The notes under the pieces were generated by a model. That model made no database searches and was not told where the DNA came from. It saw nothing but the letters and a program-made list of their open reading frames with translations. Position numbers and translations under genes: made by a program. A stretch of 64,000 bases of DNA from Acaudatibacter sp963835495 (GTDB lineage Bacteria > Pseudomonadota > Alphaproteobacteria > Caulobacterales > Caulobacteraceae): positions 372,001-436,000 of the forward strand of contig CAWIFQ010000003.1 in assembly GCA_963835495.1 (NCBI GenBank), given 5' to 3'. Shown one piece after another: positions 10,307 through 17,972 of the stretch. The stretch's first letter is position 1. Every line of letters begins with the position of its first letter.

Positions 10307-11103
10307 GCCGAGATCAGCTCCGGCAGCCGGTACCGCGCCGCCGCGTGCGACTGGCCGAAGCCGGGCGCCAGGGCCTTGCGGGCGGCGTCGAAGGCGTCCC
10401 AGAGGGCGGCGTCGGGCAGGGGCGGGATGGTGATCGGCTCGCGGCGGTCGAAACCGACCAGAGCGGCGTCGACCAGTTCCTCCACGTCCATTACCGCGGC
10501 GAGCGCGTTCACGTCGCGGCCGGAACGTTGCCAGATTTCGGTGCGGGTGGCGGCCGGCAGCACGGCCTGGACGTAGACGCCCTTGGATCCCAGCTCGATC
10601 GCCAGCCCCTGCGAGAGGAACTGCACGAAGGCCTTGGTGGCGCCGTAGACGGTCGAGCCGTATTCCGGCGCGAGGCCGACCACCGAGCCGATGTTGATGA
10701 TCGCGCCTTCGCCCTGCTTGGCGAGGCGCGGCGCGATGGCGGCGGCCAGGCGCGTGACGGCGGTGACGTTGAGGCTGATCAGGTTGGCGACGGTGTCAGG
10801 GGTCTGGTCGGCGAAGCCGCCGAACAGGGCGGCGCCGGCGTTATTGACCAGCACGCCTATGTTCGCGTCCCCCTGCAGCCGCGCTTCGACCTTCTCGAGA
10901 TCGGCGGCATTGGTCAGGTCGGCCTGCAGCACATCGACCGTGACGCCGGTCTCGCGATGAAGCCGCTCGGCGAGGGCCTCGAGCCGCGCGACATCCCTGG
11001 CGACCAGCACGAGGTCGTGGCCGCGGTGGGCGAAGCGGTCGGCATAGGTCGCGCCGATGCCGCTCGAAGCGCCGGTGACGAGGACGGTGGGGTGATGACT
11101 CAT
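10303..11103 (-). CDS. Short-chain dehydrogenase/reductase (classical SDR)
   Basis: 266-residue classical SDR. The N-terminal cofactor motif is 'VTGASSGIG', followed by 'LVNNAGAALFGG' and the catalytic triad region with Ser in 'NIGSVVGLAPEYGS' and YxxxK in 'VYGATKAF'. ATG 11103 is chosen because the Rossmann strand begins seven residues later. The longer reading frame runs through the regulatory gap and into the divergent TetR gene. It is transcribed away from that regulator over a palindromic region, which suggests it is the regulator's target. Confidence 0.85.
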   Translation of the reverse strand: MSHHPTVLVTGASSGIGATYADRFAHRGHDLVLVARDVARLEALAERLHRETGVTVDVLQADLTNAADLEKVEARLQGDANIGVLVNNAGAALFGGFADQTPDTVANLISLNVTAVTRLAAAIAPRLAKQGEGAIINIGSVVGLAPEYGSTVYGATKAFVQFLSQGLAIELGSKGVYVQAVLPAATRTEIWQRSGRDVNALAAVMDVEELVDAALVGFDRREPITIPPLPDAALWDAFDAARKALAPGFGQSHAAARYRLPELISA

Positions 11104-11208
11104 CTGTTGGCTCCTATTCATGACAATCATCATGATTGCGCAAACATGATGGTCATCATATATCTCGTCAAGAGGCCAAGGAGAATTAAGAGGCCAAGGA
11201 GAATTTCG
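11104..11208. promoter_or_regulatory. Divergent SDR/TetR control region with imperfect palindrome and duplicated ribosome site
   Basis: This 105-base AT-richer gap separates the divergent SDR and TetR genes. ATGACAATCATCATG (11120-11134) and CATGATGGTCATCAT (11145-11159) form an imperfect inverted repeat suited to a TetR dimer. On the TetR side, the 18-mer AAGAGGCCAAGGAGAATT is repeated exactly in tandem (11170-11187 and 11188-11205), so the gene has two copies of the AAGGAGA ribosome site. The second copy sits at normal spacing from ATG 11209. Confidence 0.6.
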
Positions 11209-11760
11209 ATGAAAGTCAGCCGCGAGCAGGTGGAGGCGAACCGCCAGCGCATCCTGGAGGCAGCCGGCCGGCTGTTCCGCGAGCGCGGGTTCGAGGGCGT
11301 GACCGTCGCCGAGGTGATGCAGGCGGCTGGCCTGACCCACGGCGGCTTCTACGGCTACTTCAAGTCGAAGGACGACCTGATCGCCCAGACCCTGGCGGCG
11401 CTGATGAATCGCGGACAGGTGGGCGAACGGGACCTAGCGACCTACGCCACGGCCTACCTGGCGCCGGAGCATCGCGAGAACCGTGCCGGCGGCTGTGGCG
11501 TCGCCGCCCTGGGCGCTGAGGTGGTGCGCGGGACGGCCGAGGCGCGAGCCGAGATGACCGCGGGGCTGCGGCGGCAGATCGAGACCCTGAGCCGCACCGC
11601 GCCGGGCGCGACGCCGGGCGAGCGTCGGCAAGCGGCGATCGGCAGCTGGGCGGCGATGGTCGGCGGCGTGATCCTGGCCCGCATGAGCGACGATCCGGCG
11701 CTGTCGGACGAGGTGCTCGCGCAGACGAGGGCTTTCATCGACCGGGAGGGTGCTGCCTGA
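11209..11760 (+). CDS. TetR/AcrR-family transcriptional regulator
   Basis: 183-residue regulator. Residues ~10-55 are a standard TetR helix-turn-helix domain ('RILEAAGRLFRERGFEGVTV', 'AGLTHGGFYGYFKSKDDLI'). The C-terminal ligand domain contains 'GCGVAALGAEVVRG', a pattern seen in regulators that control an adjacent dehydrogenase in response to a small electrophile or quinone. The divergent SDR and the palindrome between them make autoregulation plus repression of the SDR gene the likely arrangement. A copy of the intergenic repeat follows its stop. Confidence 0.88.
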   Translation: MKVSREQVEANRQRILEAAGRLFRERGFEGVTVAEVMQAAGLTHGGFYGYFKSKDDLIAQTLAALMNRGQVGERDLATYATAYLAPEHRENRAGGCGVAALGAEVVRGTAEARAEMTAGLRRQIETLSRTAPGATPGERRQAAIGSWAAMVGGVILARMSDDPALSDEVLAQTRAFIDREGAA

Positions 11761-11787
11761 GGATGAATTCGAGCTGGAAGACCCCAT

Positions 11788-11892
11788 CACGTCATAGCCG
11801 GGCTTGTCCCGGCTACCCATGAACACAACTAGCGGACGGTGTTCATGGGTTGCCGGCATTTCGCGCTGCGCGCTCCAGCCGGCAATGACGTG
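11788..11892. repeat. Intergenic palindromic repeat, copy 1 of 3
   Basis: About 105 bp bounded by CACGTCAT and ATGACGTG. The internal order is constant: TCAT-GCCGGGCTTGTCCCGGC, then a CCATGAACAC...GTGTTCATGG arm pair, then TTGCCGGCA...TCGCGCT...CCGGCAATGACGTG. It lies between the TetR and CLC genes. It matches the elements at 13975 and 17862. Confidence 0.8.
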
Positions 11893-11932
11893 AATTGATT
11901 CAAGCCGATCTCAACTCGCTCAAGCGGTTGGG

Positions 11933-13798
11933 GTGACGAGGCGGCGGCTTGATCTAGACTGCCGGCCAGACTCGCCCTGGAGCCGCGACATCGACGAGAA
12001 GGCGATCATCGCCGACGAGCCAACGACCGCGGGGCTGACCCGCCGTCGCCGGGTCCGGCTGCCGCGCCTGGCGATCGGGGCGCTGGTGTTCCTGCGCGGC
12101 GAGATCCGGGCCAGCGAACTGTGGCTGGTGCTGATCGCCGCCCTGGTCGGTGCGGCGGCGGGACTCGCCACCATCGCCATCGGCATGGCCGCCCACGGCC
12201 TGCAGGAGCTGTTCTACAACATCGACTTCGACGAGCGTCTCAGCGCCCTGACCAAGATCGACCCCTGGCGGATGGTCGCGCTGCCGATCGGCGGCGCCGT
12301 GCTGGTCGCGGCGTCGTGGCTGTGGGCGCGCAGCCGGCGCGGGACGCCGGTCGACCCGGTCGAGGCCAACGCCCTGCGCGGCGGGCAGATGTCGCTGCGC
12401 GACAGCCTGTTCGTCGCCGCGCAGACCATCGTCTCCAACGGCTTCGGCGCCTCGGTCGGGCTGGAGGCGGCCTACGCCCAGATGGGCGGCGCGCTGGCCT
12501 CGCTGACCGGGCGGGGGTTCAACCTGCGCCGCAGCGACATGCGCACCTTCGTCGGCGCCGGCGCTGGCGCGGCGATCGCCGCGGCGTTCGGCGCGCCGCT
12601 GACCGGCGCCTTCTACGCGTTCGAGATCATCATCGGCTCCTACACCATCGCCAACATCGCCCCAGTGGTGGCCGCGACCCTGGCCGCGACGCTGGTGACC
12701 CGGGTGGCCCACTTCGAGCCGATGGTGGTGCGGATCGGCGCCGCGCCGGACCTGTCGCTCTCGCACTACCTGCTGTTCGCCGGCCTGGGGCTGGTCTGCG
12801 CCTTCTTCGGCATCGCGGTGATGCGCCTGGTCGGCCTGACCGACGAACTGACCGGCAGGCTGGCGCGGTTCCGGCCGCTGCGCCCGCTGGCCGGGGGCGC
12901 GCTGTTGGCCGGCCTGGCGCTGATCGCGCCGCAGACGCTGTCGGCCGGCCACGGCGCGATGCACCTCGACCTCACCGCCGACCTCGGCCTGATGGCGCTG
13001 GTGTTCCTGATCTCGACCAAGGCGCTGGCCTCGGTGATCTCGCTGGGCTTCGGCTTTCGCGGCGGGCTGTTCTTCGCCTCGCTGTACCTCGGCTCGCTGC
13101 TCGGCCGGCTCTACGCGGTGGTGCTGGACCAGTTCACCAACGCCAGCCTCGACCCGCTGGCTGCCTCGCTGGTCGGCATGGGCGCGCTGGCGGTGGCGAT
13201 CGTCGGCGGCCCCTTCACCATGTCGTTCCTGGTGCTGGAGACCACCGGCGACTTCGGGCTCACCGCCGCCACGCTGACCGCCTCGATCATCGCCAGCCTG
13301 ATCGTGCGCGAGACCTTCGGCTACTCGTTCTCGACCTGGCGGCTGCACCTGCGCGGCGAGACCATCCGCAGCGCCCACGACGTCGGCTGGCTGCGCAGCC
13401 TCACCGCCGGGCGGATGATGCGCACCGACGCCGCGACCATCGCCGCCGCCGCCGACCTGGCCGAGTTCCGCCGCCGTTTCCCGCTCGGCTCGACCCGCCG
13501 CGTGGTCGCCGTCGACGAGGCCGGCCGCTACGCCGGCATCGTGCCCACCAGCGCGGTCTACGCCGACGAGGACGGGGAGGGGGTGGTCAGCGAGTTGGCG
13601 ACCCTGACCGGCGACTGGCTGACGCCCGACATGAACATCAAGCAGATCATGAGCATCTTCGACCGCACCGGCAGCGACGAATTGGCGGTGCTGGACGAGA
13701 GCCAGAAGGTGCTGGGCGTGCTCTCCGAAGCCTACGCCACGCGCCGCTACGCCGAGGAACTGGAGAAGAACCGCCGGGACCTGGTGGGGGGAGACTAG
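11933..13798 (+). CDS. CLC-family chloride channel/transporter with C-terminal CBS-like region
   Basis: 621-residue membrane protein. The first ~60 residues are hydrophilic. About ten hydrophobic helices follow to residue ~460, with CLC signatures 'GFGASVGLEAAYAQMG' (the GxEGP-type segment), 'FGAPLTGAFYAFE', 'GFGFRGGLFFASLYLG' and 'GGPFTMSFLVLE'. The tail (residues ~490-610) reads like a pair of CBS repeats ('TPDMNIKQIMSIFDRTGSDELAVLDE'). Such proteins move Cl- or exchange Cl-/F- for protons in the inner membrane. No ATG is available near the expected N-terminus, so GTG 11933 is the most upstream plausible start; the exact start is uncertain. Confidence 0.85.
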   Translation: MTRRRLDLDCRPDSPWSRDIDEKAIIADEPTTAGLTRRRRVRLPRLAIGALVFLRGEIRASELWLVLIAALVGAAAGLATIAIGMAAHGLQELFYNIDFDERLSALTKIDPWRMVALPIGGAVLVAASWLWARSRRGTPVDPVEANALRGGQMSLRDSLFVAAQTIVSNGFGASVGLEAAYAQMGGALASLTGRGFNLRRSDMRTFVGAGAGAAIAAAFGAPLTGAFYAFEIIIGSYTIANIAPVVAATLAATLVTRVAHFEPMVVRIGAAPDLSLSHYLLFAGLGLVCAFFGIAVMRLVGLTDELTGRLARFRPLRPLAGGALLAGLALIAPQTLSAGHGAMHLDLTADLGLMALVFLISTKALASVISLGFGFRGGLFFASLYLGSLLGRLYAVVLDQFTNASLDPLAASLVGMGALAVAIVGGPFTMSFLVLETTGDFGLTAATLTASIIASLIVRETFGYSFSTWRLHLRGETIRSAHDVGWLRSLTAGRMMRTDAATIAAAADLAEFRRRFPLGSTRRVVAVDEAGRYAGIVPTSAVYADEDGEGVVSELATLTGDWLTPDMNIKQIMSIFDRTGSDELAVLDESQKVLGVLSEAYATRRYAEELEKNRRDLVGGD

Positions 13799-13887
13799 CA
13801 ACTCGCATGGCCCGCCAAGCCCGCCGGAGCCGTGCTACAGCCCCGCGGCCGACCTTCCCGCTAGGGTACTACTAGTAACGTCACCAA

Positions 13888-13936
13888 AGCCGTCAGCGGC
13901 GGTGCCAGGGGCCTTAGCGTCGATCCGCTGACGGCT
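13888..13936. terminator. Hairpin downstream of the CLC gene
   Basis: AGCCGTCAGCGG and CCGCTGACGGCT are a perfect 12 bp inverted repeat separated by 25 bases. It lies 90 bases after the CLC stop in the window's only gene-free gap longer than 300 bases (13799-14116). The rest of that gap holds one copy of the ~104 bp repeat and nothing else I recognise. There is no T-run, so terminator function is only likely. Confidence 0.4.
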
Positions 13937-13974
13937 CGCCCTTACCGTGTTGTGAGATGGACTGATTCTCTCAC

Positions 13975-14078
13975 CACGTCATGGCCGAGCTTGTCTCGGC
14001 CATCCATGCACATCGCCACGGGCGGCGTTCAAGGATTGCCGACACTCCGCGCTTCGCGCTCCGGCCGGCAATGACGTG
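13975..14078. repeat. Intergenic palindromic repeat, copy 2 of 3
   Basis: CACGTCATGGCCGAGC...GGCCGGCAATGACGTG, 104 bp. It is the most diverged copy: the middle arm reads CCATGCACATCGCCACG instead of CCATGAACAC. The ends and the TTGCCG...CGCTTCGCGCTCCGGCCGGCAATGACGTG arm are kept. It lies between the convergent CLC and oxidoreductase genes. Confidence 0.75.
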
Positions 14079-14116
14079 AAAGGGATTCCATTGATCCCAA
14101 ACCGCTTTCTGTCACC

Positions 14117-15061
14117 CTAGAACGTCAGCACCGCCTTGCCGGCGAACTGGCGGGCGATCAGCGCCTCGGCCACTTCGGCGATGTCGCTGACCGGGCCGCG
14201 GCGCTCGATCTGCGGCTTCAGCTTGCCGGCGGCGACGAGGGCGGCGAGTTCGGCCAGGGTGGCGGACGGCGGCTCGTGCTGCAGCTCATAGAACATGGCC
14301 AGGCCGTAGAGCGTGGTCCCGCCGGCGCCTCGGAACTTGGTGAGGTCGAACTCCACCGCAGGGCCTTCCGACGAACCCAGGTTCACGCAGGTTCCGCCCG
14401 GCGCCAGCAGGCCGAGCGCCGTACCCAGCGTGCGGCCGCCGACGGACTCCACCACCAGGTCGAACGGGCCGACGTCGTCCGCCAGCGTCTCGCCGATGGT
14501 CACCCGCTTTGCGCCCAGGCTGCGCACCAGCGCCTCGTTCGCCGGCGAGCGGATCGCCGCCGTCACCTCGTCGCCCGCACCGGCCGCCAGCTGGATCGCG
14601 TAGACCCCGACGCCGCCCGATGCGCCGGTGACCAGCACCCGCCGGCCAGGCGTCTTCGGGCCGCGTCGCAGGGCGTGCAGCGCGGTGGCGCCGGCTACAG
14701 GCAAGGTGGCCGCCGCCTCGAAGGAAACCGAGTCCGCGAGAGGCGCCATCGCCGGCCGGGGCGAGGCGACGTATTCGGCCCATGCGCCAGCCGGCGCGAA
14801 GCCGACGACGCGAGTCCCTGCAGGGAGGCCGCTGCCATCGGCCGCCGCCTCGACGACCGTGCCGGCAAAGTCCCAGCCCGGTCGCCAGCCGGGCGCGGCC
14901 GACAGCGCCGTCTTGACCTCGCCGCGGTTGAGCGAAATCGCCGCGACCTTGATCAGGGCCTCGCCCGGCTTCGGCTCGGGCGGGGCGACCGGCGCGAGGC
15001 GCAGCCGACCGGGCGCTGCGTCGTCCACCACAACCGCCCGGATTTCGTTGCTCAGAGTCAT
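14117..15061 (-). CDS. Zinc-independent quinone oxidoreductase-like MDR dehydrogenase
   Basis: 314-residue medium-chain dehydrogenase/reductase of the quinone-oxidoreductase type. The NADPH loop is 'VTGASGGVGVYAIQLA', and 'AISLNRGEV' replaces the zinc-ligand region of alcohol dehydrogenases, so no catalytic zinc is expected. It begins 47 bases after the stop of a TetR gene on the same strand. The gap contains a palindrome, so its promoter is probably controlled by that regulator. The natural substrate is unknown. Confidence 0.83.
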   Translation of the reverse strand: MTLSNEIRAVVVDDAAPGRLRLAPVAPPEPKPGEALIKVAAISLNRGEVKTALSAAPGWRPGWDFAGTVVEAAADGSGLPAGTRVVGFAPAGAWAEYVASPRPAMAPLADSVSFEAAATLPVAGATALHALRRGPKTPGRRVLVTGASGGVGVYAIQLAAGAGDEVTAAIRSPANEALVRSLGAKRVTIGETLADDVGPFDLVVESVGGRTLGTALGLLAPGGTCVNLGSSEGPAVEFDLTKFRGAGGTTLYGLAMFYELQHEPPSATLAELAALVAAGKLKPQIERRGPVSDIAEVAEALIARQFAGKAVLTF

Positions 15062-15072
15062 GGCGCATCTCC

Positions 15073-15105
15073 AACTGTTCTGCGATTAGTGTTCGCCGAA
15101 CAGTT
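15073..15105. promoter_or_regulatory. Inverted repeat AACTGTTC-N17-GAACAGTT, probable operator
   Basis: Perfect 8 bp half-sites flank a 17-base AT-richer spacer. The site lies in the 47-base gap between the TetR stop (15109) and the oxidoreductase start (15061). Position and symmetry suit a TetR-family operator overlapping the oxidoreductase promoter. Confidence 0.5.
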
Positions 15106-15108
15106 AGA

Positions 15109-15765
15109 TTAGGCCGGCCGAGCGCGCAAGCCGTTCTCGAGGCTGTCGAGCAGATCCTCGATCAGCGTTTCGCGCTCGGCCCTGAGATAGCCGGGGCGAG
15201 CGATGAAGATCGAGACCAGGCCATGCAGGCCGAACCAGACCGTGTGGGTGGCGACGGTCAGGTCGACCGGGCGCAGCTCCCTCGCCTCGGCCAGGCGCGC
15301 CAGTTCGCCGCGGATGATCAGGAATACGTTGCTGCCGGCGCCGTGCGGTGCGGACGGGTCGTCCGGGTTGCCCATCTTGTTGAGCCCCGGCCCTTCCAGG
15401 AAGGTCAGGCGGTATTCGTCCGGGTGGGTCAGCCCGAACTGGATGTAGGCCAGGCCCAGCGCCCGCAGCCGCGACATGCCTTCTCCGGCGTTCGCGACGG
15501 CGCGGCGGAAATCGTCGCCCAGCGCCACGAAGCTCTGCCGGCACAGGTCGTCGAACAGCTCTTCCTTGCTCTTGAAGTAGACGTAGAGGCCGGTCTGGGA
15601 GAGCCCGACGCGGGCGGCGAGCTTGCGGGTGGTGAAGGCCTGGTAGCCGTCGGCCAGGAACAGCGCCTTGGCCGCGGCCAGGATCTCCGGGCGGCGCTCG
15701 TGGCCCTGGCCGCGCGGCTTGCGGCTGCGCAGCGGGATGACGTCGGCGGGCGGCGGATCGCTCAC
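15109..15765 (-). CDS. TetR/AcrR-family transcriptional regulator
   Basis: 218-residue regulator. The helix-turn-helix region is near residues 20-65 ('ILAAAKALFLADGYQAFTTR', 'VGLSQTGLYVYFKSKEELF'), and the C-terminal domain resembles the WHG-containing TetR subgroup ('HTVWFGLHGLVSIFI'). GTG 15765 is preferred because its GTGA overlaps the stop of the upstream transporter gene by four bases, a classic coupled junction. It probably controls the downstream oxidoreductase through the palindrome at 15073-15105, and perhaps the transporter with which it is cotranscribed. Confidence 0.85.
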   Translation of the reverse strand: MSDPPPADVIPLRSRKPRGQGHERRPEILAAAKALFLADGYQAFTTRKLAARVGLSQTGLYVYFKSKEELFDDLCRQSFVALGDDFRRAVANAGEGMSRLRALGLAYIQFGLTHPDEYRLTFLEGPGLNKMGNPDDPSAPHGAGSNVFLIIRGELARLAEARELRPVDLTVATHTVWFGLHGLVSIFIARPGYLRAERETLIEDLLDSLENGLRARPA

Positions 15766-16721
15766 GCGGCGGCGTGGTCGGCGAGCTCGCAGGGCGCTTC
15801 GCCGCATTCCACCTGCAAAGTCGCGTGGTGGATCGCGAAGCGGCGTCGCAGCTCGGCGCAGACCTCGGACAGCAGCACGTCATCCAGCGCCGCGCCGGGG
15901 CGGACCAGATGGGCGGTGAGCGCTGTCTCGGTGGTGCTCATGCCCCAGATATGCAGGTCGTGCACGTCAGTGACGCCGGGCAGGCCGGCCAGGTAGTCGG
16001 CGACGCCGCTCTGGTCCACGCCGGGCGGCACGCCCGCCAGCGCCAGGGCCAGAGCCTCGCGCAGCAGCGACCAGGTGCCCCACACGATGACCGCGCTGAT
16101 CACCAGGCTGACCGCGGGGTCGAGCCAGAGCCAGCGGGTGAACAGGATCGCCGCGCCGGCCACCACGACGCCCAGCGCCACCAGGGCGTCGGAGGCCATG
16201 TGCTGGAACGCGCTGCGCACATTGAGGTCGCGGTCCCGGCCAGAGGCGAACATCAGCGCGGTGACCCCGTTGATCGCGATCCCGACCGCGGCCACCTCCA
16301 TCATCGTCACGCCCGCCGCCGGCTCCGGGTGCATCAGCCGCAGCACCGCCTCCCAGGCGATCGCGCCGGTGACCAGCGCCAGCAGCACGGCGTTCGCCAG
16401 CGCCGCCAGGATCGAGGAGGAGCGCAGACCGTAGGTGTAGCGGCTGGAGGGCGCGCGCTTGGAAAGCCAGGCCGCCAGCCAGGCGAGGCCGAGGCTCACC
16501 ACGTCGCCCGCGTTGTGACCGGCGTCGGCCAGCAGGGCCAGGGAGTTGGCGAGGACGCCATAGACCGCCTCGCCGACGACGTAGGCCGTGTTCAGGGCGA
16601 TCCCGATCGCGAACGCGCGGCCGAAGTCGGCCGGCGCGTGACTGTGGGCATGGGTCTGATGGCCACCGTGATCGTGGTGGTGGTCGTCGTCGTCGTGGTG
16701 ATGATCGTTGGAATGCGACAT
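15762..16721 (-). CDS. Cation diffusion facilitator (CzcD-type metal efflux)
   Basis: 319-residue CDF transporter exporting Zn2+/Co2+/Cd2+-type ions in exchange for protons. A histidine/aspartate-rich cytoplasmic N-terminus (residues 4-30, e.g. HHHDDDDHHHDHGGH) precedes six membrane segments. The metal site motifs 'ALLADAGHNAGD' (H-N-A-G-D form of HxxxD) and 'QHMASDALVALG' are present. The C-terminal cytoplasmic domain has 'VTDVHDLHIWGMS', conserved in CzcD/ZitB-like members. ATG 16721 begins 'MSHSNDHHH'. Upstream in-frame codons are not family-like. Confidence 0.88.
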   Translation of the reverse strand: MSHSNDHHHDDDDHHHDHGGHQTHAHSHAPADFGRAFAIGIALNTAYVVGEAVYGVLANSLALLADAGHNAGDVVSLGLAWLAAWLSKRAPSSRYTYGLRSSSILAALANAVLLALVTGAIAWEAVLRLMHPEPAAGVTMMEVAAVGIAINGVTALMFASGRDRDLNVRSAFQHMASDALVALGVVVAGAAILFTRWLWLDPAVSLVISAVIVWGTWSLLREALALALAGVPPGVDQSGVADYLAGLPGVTDVHDLHIWGMSTTETALTAHLVRPGAALDDVLLSEVCAELRRRFAIHHATLQVECGEAPCELADHAAA

Positions 16722-16807
16722 GAATCTGGGAACTGGTTCTACGCTTCTCGGCCTTACCGCTCTAGCATAGGCGTGGGTACAGATCAGCGACGAGCATGGA
16801 GATCGCA

Positions 16808-17230
16808 ATGACCTACGCGGGCGAGTGCTTTTGTGGGGCGGTGAAGATCGAGACGGCGGGCGAGCCGCAGGGGATGGGCTACTGCCATTGCGCTTCGTGC
16901 CGGTCGTGGTCCGGCGGGCCGGTCAACGCCTTCACCCTGTGGGCGCCGGATGCGGTCAAGGTGACCGCGGGGGCCGAGAACCTCGCCACCTACCAGAAGA
17001 CCCCGGCCAGCCAGCGCCAGTACTGCGCCAAGTGCGGCGGCCACCTGATGACCAATCACCCGACGCTCGGTCTGGTCGATGTCTTCGCGGCCACCCTGCC
17101 GGGTCTCGCCTTCAAGCCCGGACTGCACATCAACTACGCAGAGACGGTGCTGCCGATGAAGGACGGGCTGCCGAAGCTGAGGGATTTCCCCGCGGACTTC
17201 GGCGGATCGGGCGAGGCGATGGCCGAATAG
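16808..17230 (+). CDS. GFA-family (glutathione-dependent formaldehyde-activating-like) zinc protein
   Basis: 140-residue protein of the GFA/Mss4-like fold. Zinc-binding cysteines are visible in 'CFCG', 'YCHCASCRSWSG' and 'YCAKCGGHL'. Family members include enzymes that promote the reaction of glutathione with formaldehyde, but most are functionally undefined. ATG 16808 has a GGAGA site at the right distance; ATG 16796 is an alternative four codons upstream. It diverges from the CDF transporter and runs with the Nudix gene 27 bases downstream. Confidence 0.83.
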   Translation: MTYAGECFCGAVKIETAGEPQGMGYCHCASCRSWSGGPVNAFTLWAPDAVKVTAGAENLATYQKTPASQRQYCAKCGGHLMTNHPTLGLVDVFAATLPGLAFKPGLHINYAETVLPMKDGLPKLRDFPADFGGSGEAMAE

Positions 17231-17257
17231 GCGTCCATCACCGATAAGCCCTGGTAG

Positions 17258-17845
17258 ATGTCGATCGCCGACCGAATTCGCGTGCGGAGCGTCCGGCTGT
17301 TGTCGGACAACTGGTACGTCCTCAAGACCACCACCTTCGACTGGCGCCGCTCCGACGGGGTCTGGCAAACGTCCAGCCGCGAGACCTACGACCGCGGCAA
17401 CGGCGCCGCCCTGATCCCCTACAACCGCCGCCTCGGCACGGTGCTGCTGACGCGCCAGTTCCGCTACCCGGCCTACGTCAACGGCTACGACGGTTTGATG
17501 ATCGAGGCGGCGGCGGGGTTGCTGGACGAAGCCGATCCGGAAGCGCGCATCCGCGCCGAGGTCGAGGAGGAGATCGGCTACCGGCTGGGCGCGATCACCA
17601 AGGTGTTCGAGTGCTTCATGAGCCCCGGCGCGGTGACCGAGAAGCTCTACCTGTTCGTCGCCGAGTACGAGCCGGACATGAAGGTCGGGGACGGCGGCGG
17701 GCTCGCCGCCGAGGGGGAGGACATCGAGCGGCTGGAACTCTCGTTCACGGCGGCGTTGGAGATGATCCGCACCGGCAAGATCGTCGACGCCAAGACCATC
17801 ATGCTGCTGCAGCACCTGGCGCTGCACGTGATGCCGGGCGGTTAA
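17258..17845 (+). CDS. Nudix hydrolase (NudK/ADP-sugar pyrophosphatase type)
   Basis: 195-residue Nudix enzyme resembling GDP-mannose/ADP-sugar pyrophosphatases (NudK/NudF). These hydrolyse nucleoside-diphosphate sugars to NMP and sugar phosphate with Mg2+. The Nudix box is 'GLLDEADPEARIRAEVEEEIGY', with the metal-binding Glu residues in EVEEEIG. The usual Arg before the first Glu is Ala here, as in other NudK-like proteins where it varies. 'FMSPGAVTEKLYLFVAEY' is the NudF/NudK specificity segment. It follows the GFA gene on the same strand. Confidence 0.83.
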   Translation: MSIADRIRVRSVRLLSDNWYVLKTTTFDWRRSDGVWQTSSRETYDRGNGAALIPYNRRLGTVLLTRQFRYPAYVNGYDGLMIEAAAGLLDEADPEARIRAEVEEEIGYRLGAITKVFECFMSPGAVTEKLYLFVAEYEPDMKVGDGGGLAAEGEDIERLELSFTAALEMIRTGKIVDAKTIMLLQHLALHVMPGG

Positions 17846-17861
17846 CTCCAAAAGGCCCTTC

Positions 17862-17965
17862 CACGTCATGGCCGGGCTCGTCCCGGCCATCCATGAACAC
17901 GACGGCAGATGGCGTTCATGGGTTGCCGGCACTCCGCGCTTCGCGCTCCAGCCGGCAATGACGTG
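17862..17965. repeat. Intergenic palindromic repeat, copy 3 of 3
   Basis: CACGTCATGGCCGGGCTCGTCCCGGCCATCC...CCAGCCGGCAATGACGTG, 104 bp. This copy is the most symmetrical and may be closest to the family consensus: GGCCGGGctcGTCCCGGCC at the left, CATGAACAC...GTTCATGGG in the middle, and TTGCCGGC...GCCGGCAA at the right. It lies between the convergent Nudix and AllA-like genes. Confidence 0.8.
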
Positions 17966-17972
17966 ATTTCAA

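Noticed and set aside
9484..11208. Long plus-strand frame running over frmA and the SDR into the TetR gene
   Set aside because: Only its last 184 codons, from ATG 11209, are a protein family (TetR). The rest is a shadow in the wrong frame.
11954..13801. 615-codon open frame antisense to the CLC channel gene
   Set aside because: Its product is low-complexity (His, Gln, Arg, Gly) with no family features. It is the expected mirror of a GC-rich gene with strong third-position bias.
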